DNA from: Ferrithrix thermotolerans DSM 19514
Lineage (GTDB): Bacteria > Actinomycetota > Acidimicrobiia > Acidimicrobiales > Ilumatobacteraceae
DNA: 16,608 nucleotides
NCBI GenBank assembly: GCA_945878705.1
Contig: CAMCUE010000005.1
Span: 1-16,608 of the forward strand
Reading direction: 5' to 3'
The notes below the pieces were generated by a model. It ran no database searches and was not told the DNA's origin. It was given only the letters and a program-made list of their open reading frames with translations. Below, in pieces: positions 15,406-16,608 of the stretch. How positions within the stretch are numbered: the stretch's first letter is position 1; each line of letters starts with the position of its first letter. The position numbers and the translations under genes are program-made.

Positions 15406-16608
15406 TTAGCCAGAAATATCGCGCAACGCATCAACCAATAAATGATCGTCTTGTTTGCGCACGGTTCGTAGATCAAAATATGTTTTTGCATCTTTTACTC
15501 GAGCGATAATTGGCACTTGATGACCGCGCAATTTTTTGAGGTGATCACCAGCGATTACAACACCCACCGAGGCAATAGTTGCCCCTGGTGCTGACCCTGC
15601 CCCAGGAATTGATTCAAGTTCACAGACTTCTCCAACACCAGACTCGGTGATAATACTTTCGGCACGCGTTTTCAACTCAAAGACGGATGTAGTTGCCATT
15701 TTCCAAAAAGCAATCTCAGATGTCGCAGTTCGACGCAGATATGCAAGTGCTAAAGATTGCAGCGAAAGCATCGTCAATGAACCTGGCCTTAAAGCTCGCG
15801 CCAGCGGATGTTGTGCGCACGCATCCACAAGATCTGCGCGACCAGCGATTACTCCAGATTGAGGGCCACCAAATAGTTTGTCGCCACTGAACATCACCAG
15901 CGCAGCGCCGTCACTCAGTGTTTGTCGCGCTGCCGGTTCGTTGGCTAACCAAGACGGTGCTCGGCCATCAAGCCATGGGCAGGTGTTATCGATTAACCCC
16001 GAGCCAATGTCGGCAACAACCGGCACTGGCAGAGTTGCTAGTTCGCGCATCGGAGTGTCTTCAACAAAACCTGACACGCGATAATTCGACGGATGAACTT
16101 TGAGGACTAGCGCAATATCATTGCCGCGTTTGTCTATGGCTTTTTGATAATCGCGAAGTCGCGTGCGATTAGTTGTGCCGACATCAACTAATCGCGCCCC
16201 AGATTGCTCTGTTACTTCAGGGATGCGAAAGTTGCCGCCAATTTCAACACTCTCACCGCGTGAGACAGCAACATCTCTAGAATTCGCGAGCGCTGCAACG
16301 ACCAAAAGAACTGCGGCAGCATTGTTGTTTACAACGATCGCCGATTCGGCGCCACAAAGAAGTGCCAGCAACTTTCCGACTGTGTCTTGGCGCGAGCCGC
16401 GTTCGCCAGTCAACATATTTAATTCAAGATTTGATGCACGACCAGATGTTTGAATCTCAATCGGCGCACGACCAAGGTTTGTGTGCAACAAAACTCCAGT
16501 TGCATTAATGACATCACGCAATAAAGTTTGAGAAAACTCGGTTGCCAATTGATCAGCCTGTTGCTGCACATTTGATACCGAATTTTCAGCGATCGCGCGT
16601 CGCGCACA
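15406..16608 (-). CDS. selA: L-seryl-tRNA(Sec) selenium transferase SelA (5' end missing)
   Basis: 400 residues are visible. The frame stays open to the window edge, so the true start is outside; members are usually about 430-460 aa, so roughly 40-50 residues are missing. A GTG at 16569 is in frame but lies within the conserved N-terminal helical region and is not the natural start. SelA is a PLP enzyme of the fold-type I group that converts Ser-tRNA(Sec) to Sec-tRNA(Sec) with selenophosphate. Visible motifs are INATGVLLHTNLGRAP, LELNMLTGERGSRQD, VNNNAAAVLL, SRGESVEIGGNFRIPEV, VDVGTTNRTRL, VADIGSGL and MFSGDKLFGGPQSGVIAG, with the PLP-binding lysine encoded at 15877-15879. The last residues are DDHLLVDALRDISG. 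It is the upstream gene of a selA-selB pair; selD and tRNA-Sec are not in the window. Confidence 0.95.
   Translation of the reverse strand, partial: CARRAIAENSVSNVQQQADQLATEFSQTLLRDVINATGVLLHTNLGRAPIEIQTSGRASNLELNMLTGERGSRQDTVGKLLALLCGAESAIVVNNNAAAVLLVVAALANSRDVAVSRGESVEIGGNFRIPEVTEQSGARLVDVGTTNRTRLRDYQKAIDKRGNDIALVLKVHPSNYRVSGFVEDTPMRELATLPVPVVADIGSGLIDNTCPWLDGRAPSWLANEPAARQTLSDGAALVMFSGDKLFGGPQSGVIAGRADLVDACAQHPLARALRPGSLTMLSLQSLALAYLRRTATSEIAFWKMATTSVFELKTRAESIITESGVGEVCELESIPGAGSAPGATIASVGVVIAGDHLKKLRGHQVPIIARVKDAKTYFDLRTVRKQDDHLLVDALRDISG

Overview
The window looks like a chromosomal housekeeping and central-metabolism region of an actinobacterium, most likely an Acidimicrobiia-type lineage with moderate-to-low G+C. 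The basis is: secreted proteins with Thr-rich linkers; a Corynebacterium-style aspartokinase with an internal beta-subunit start; a MeaA-type ethylmalonyl-CoA mutase; a GlxK-type glycerate kinase; and gene starts that mostly lack Shine-Dalgarno sequences but carry a TANNNT -10 hexamer 6-9 nt before the start codon. The class-level placement is inference. There are no insertion sequences, phage genes or CRISPR arrays.

Layout. 1-330: the last codons of a SpoU/TrmH-family rRNA methyltransferase, then tRNA-Thr(UGU). 331-2401: a membrane-anchored LytR_C-domain protein, glycerate 2-kinase on the opposite strand, and a small secreted LysM protein. 2403-5948 (minus): 3-hydroxybutyryl-CoA dehydrogenase, leucyl/phenylalanyl-tRNA-protein transferase and ethylmalonyl-CoA mutase, closely spaced in that order of transcription. 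6038-7775 (plus): a tyrosine phosphatase-like protein and a NodB-type deacetylase. 7784-8623 (minus): a membrane-anchored cyclophilin. 8676-11842 (plus): aspartokinase, an unassigned SAM methyltransferase and aspartate-semialdehyde dehydrogenase. 11846-12244 (minus): a single-domain response regulator, divergent from an NfeD-family membrane protein at 12292-13656. 13682-16608 (minus): selB and a 5'-truncated selA, the selenocysteine insertion machinery.

How the genes relate. lysC and asd encode the first two steps from aspartate to lysine, threonine and methionine, with a methyltransferase of unknown substrate between them. The ethylmalonyl-CoA mutase and hydroxybutyryl-CoA dehydrogenase together suggest C2/C4 acyl-CoA assimilation by the ethylmalonyl-CoA pathway, although the defining reductase (Ccr) is not here. 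selA-selB imply that the organism makes selenoproteins; I found none in this window.

The most notable observations are the near-universal leaderless start architecture, an exact 17-bp promoter element shared by the LysM gene and meaA, the strong internal ribosome-binding site in lysC, an NfeD-family protein that seems to lack its catalytic serine, the methyltransferase between lysC and asd, and an apparently isolated glycan-type deacetylase. I did not find a clearly new multi-gene system.
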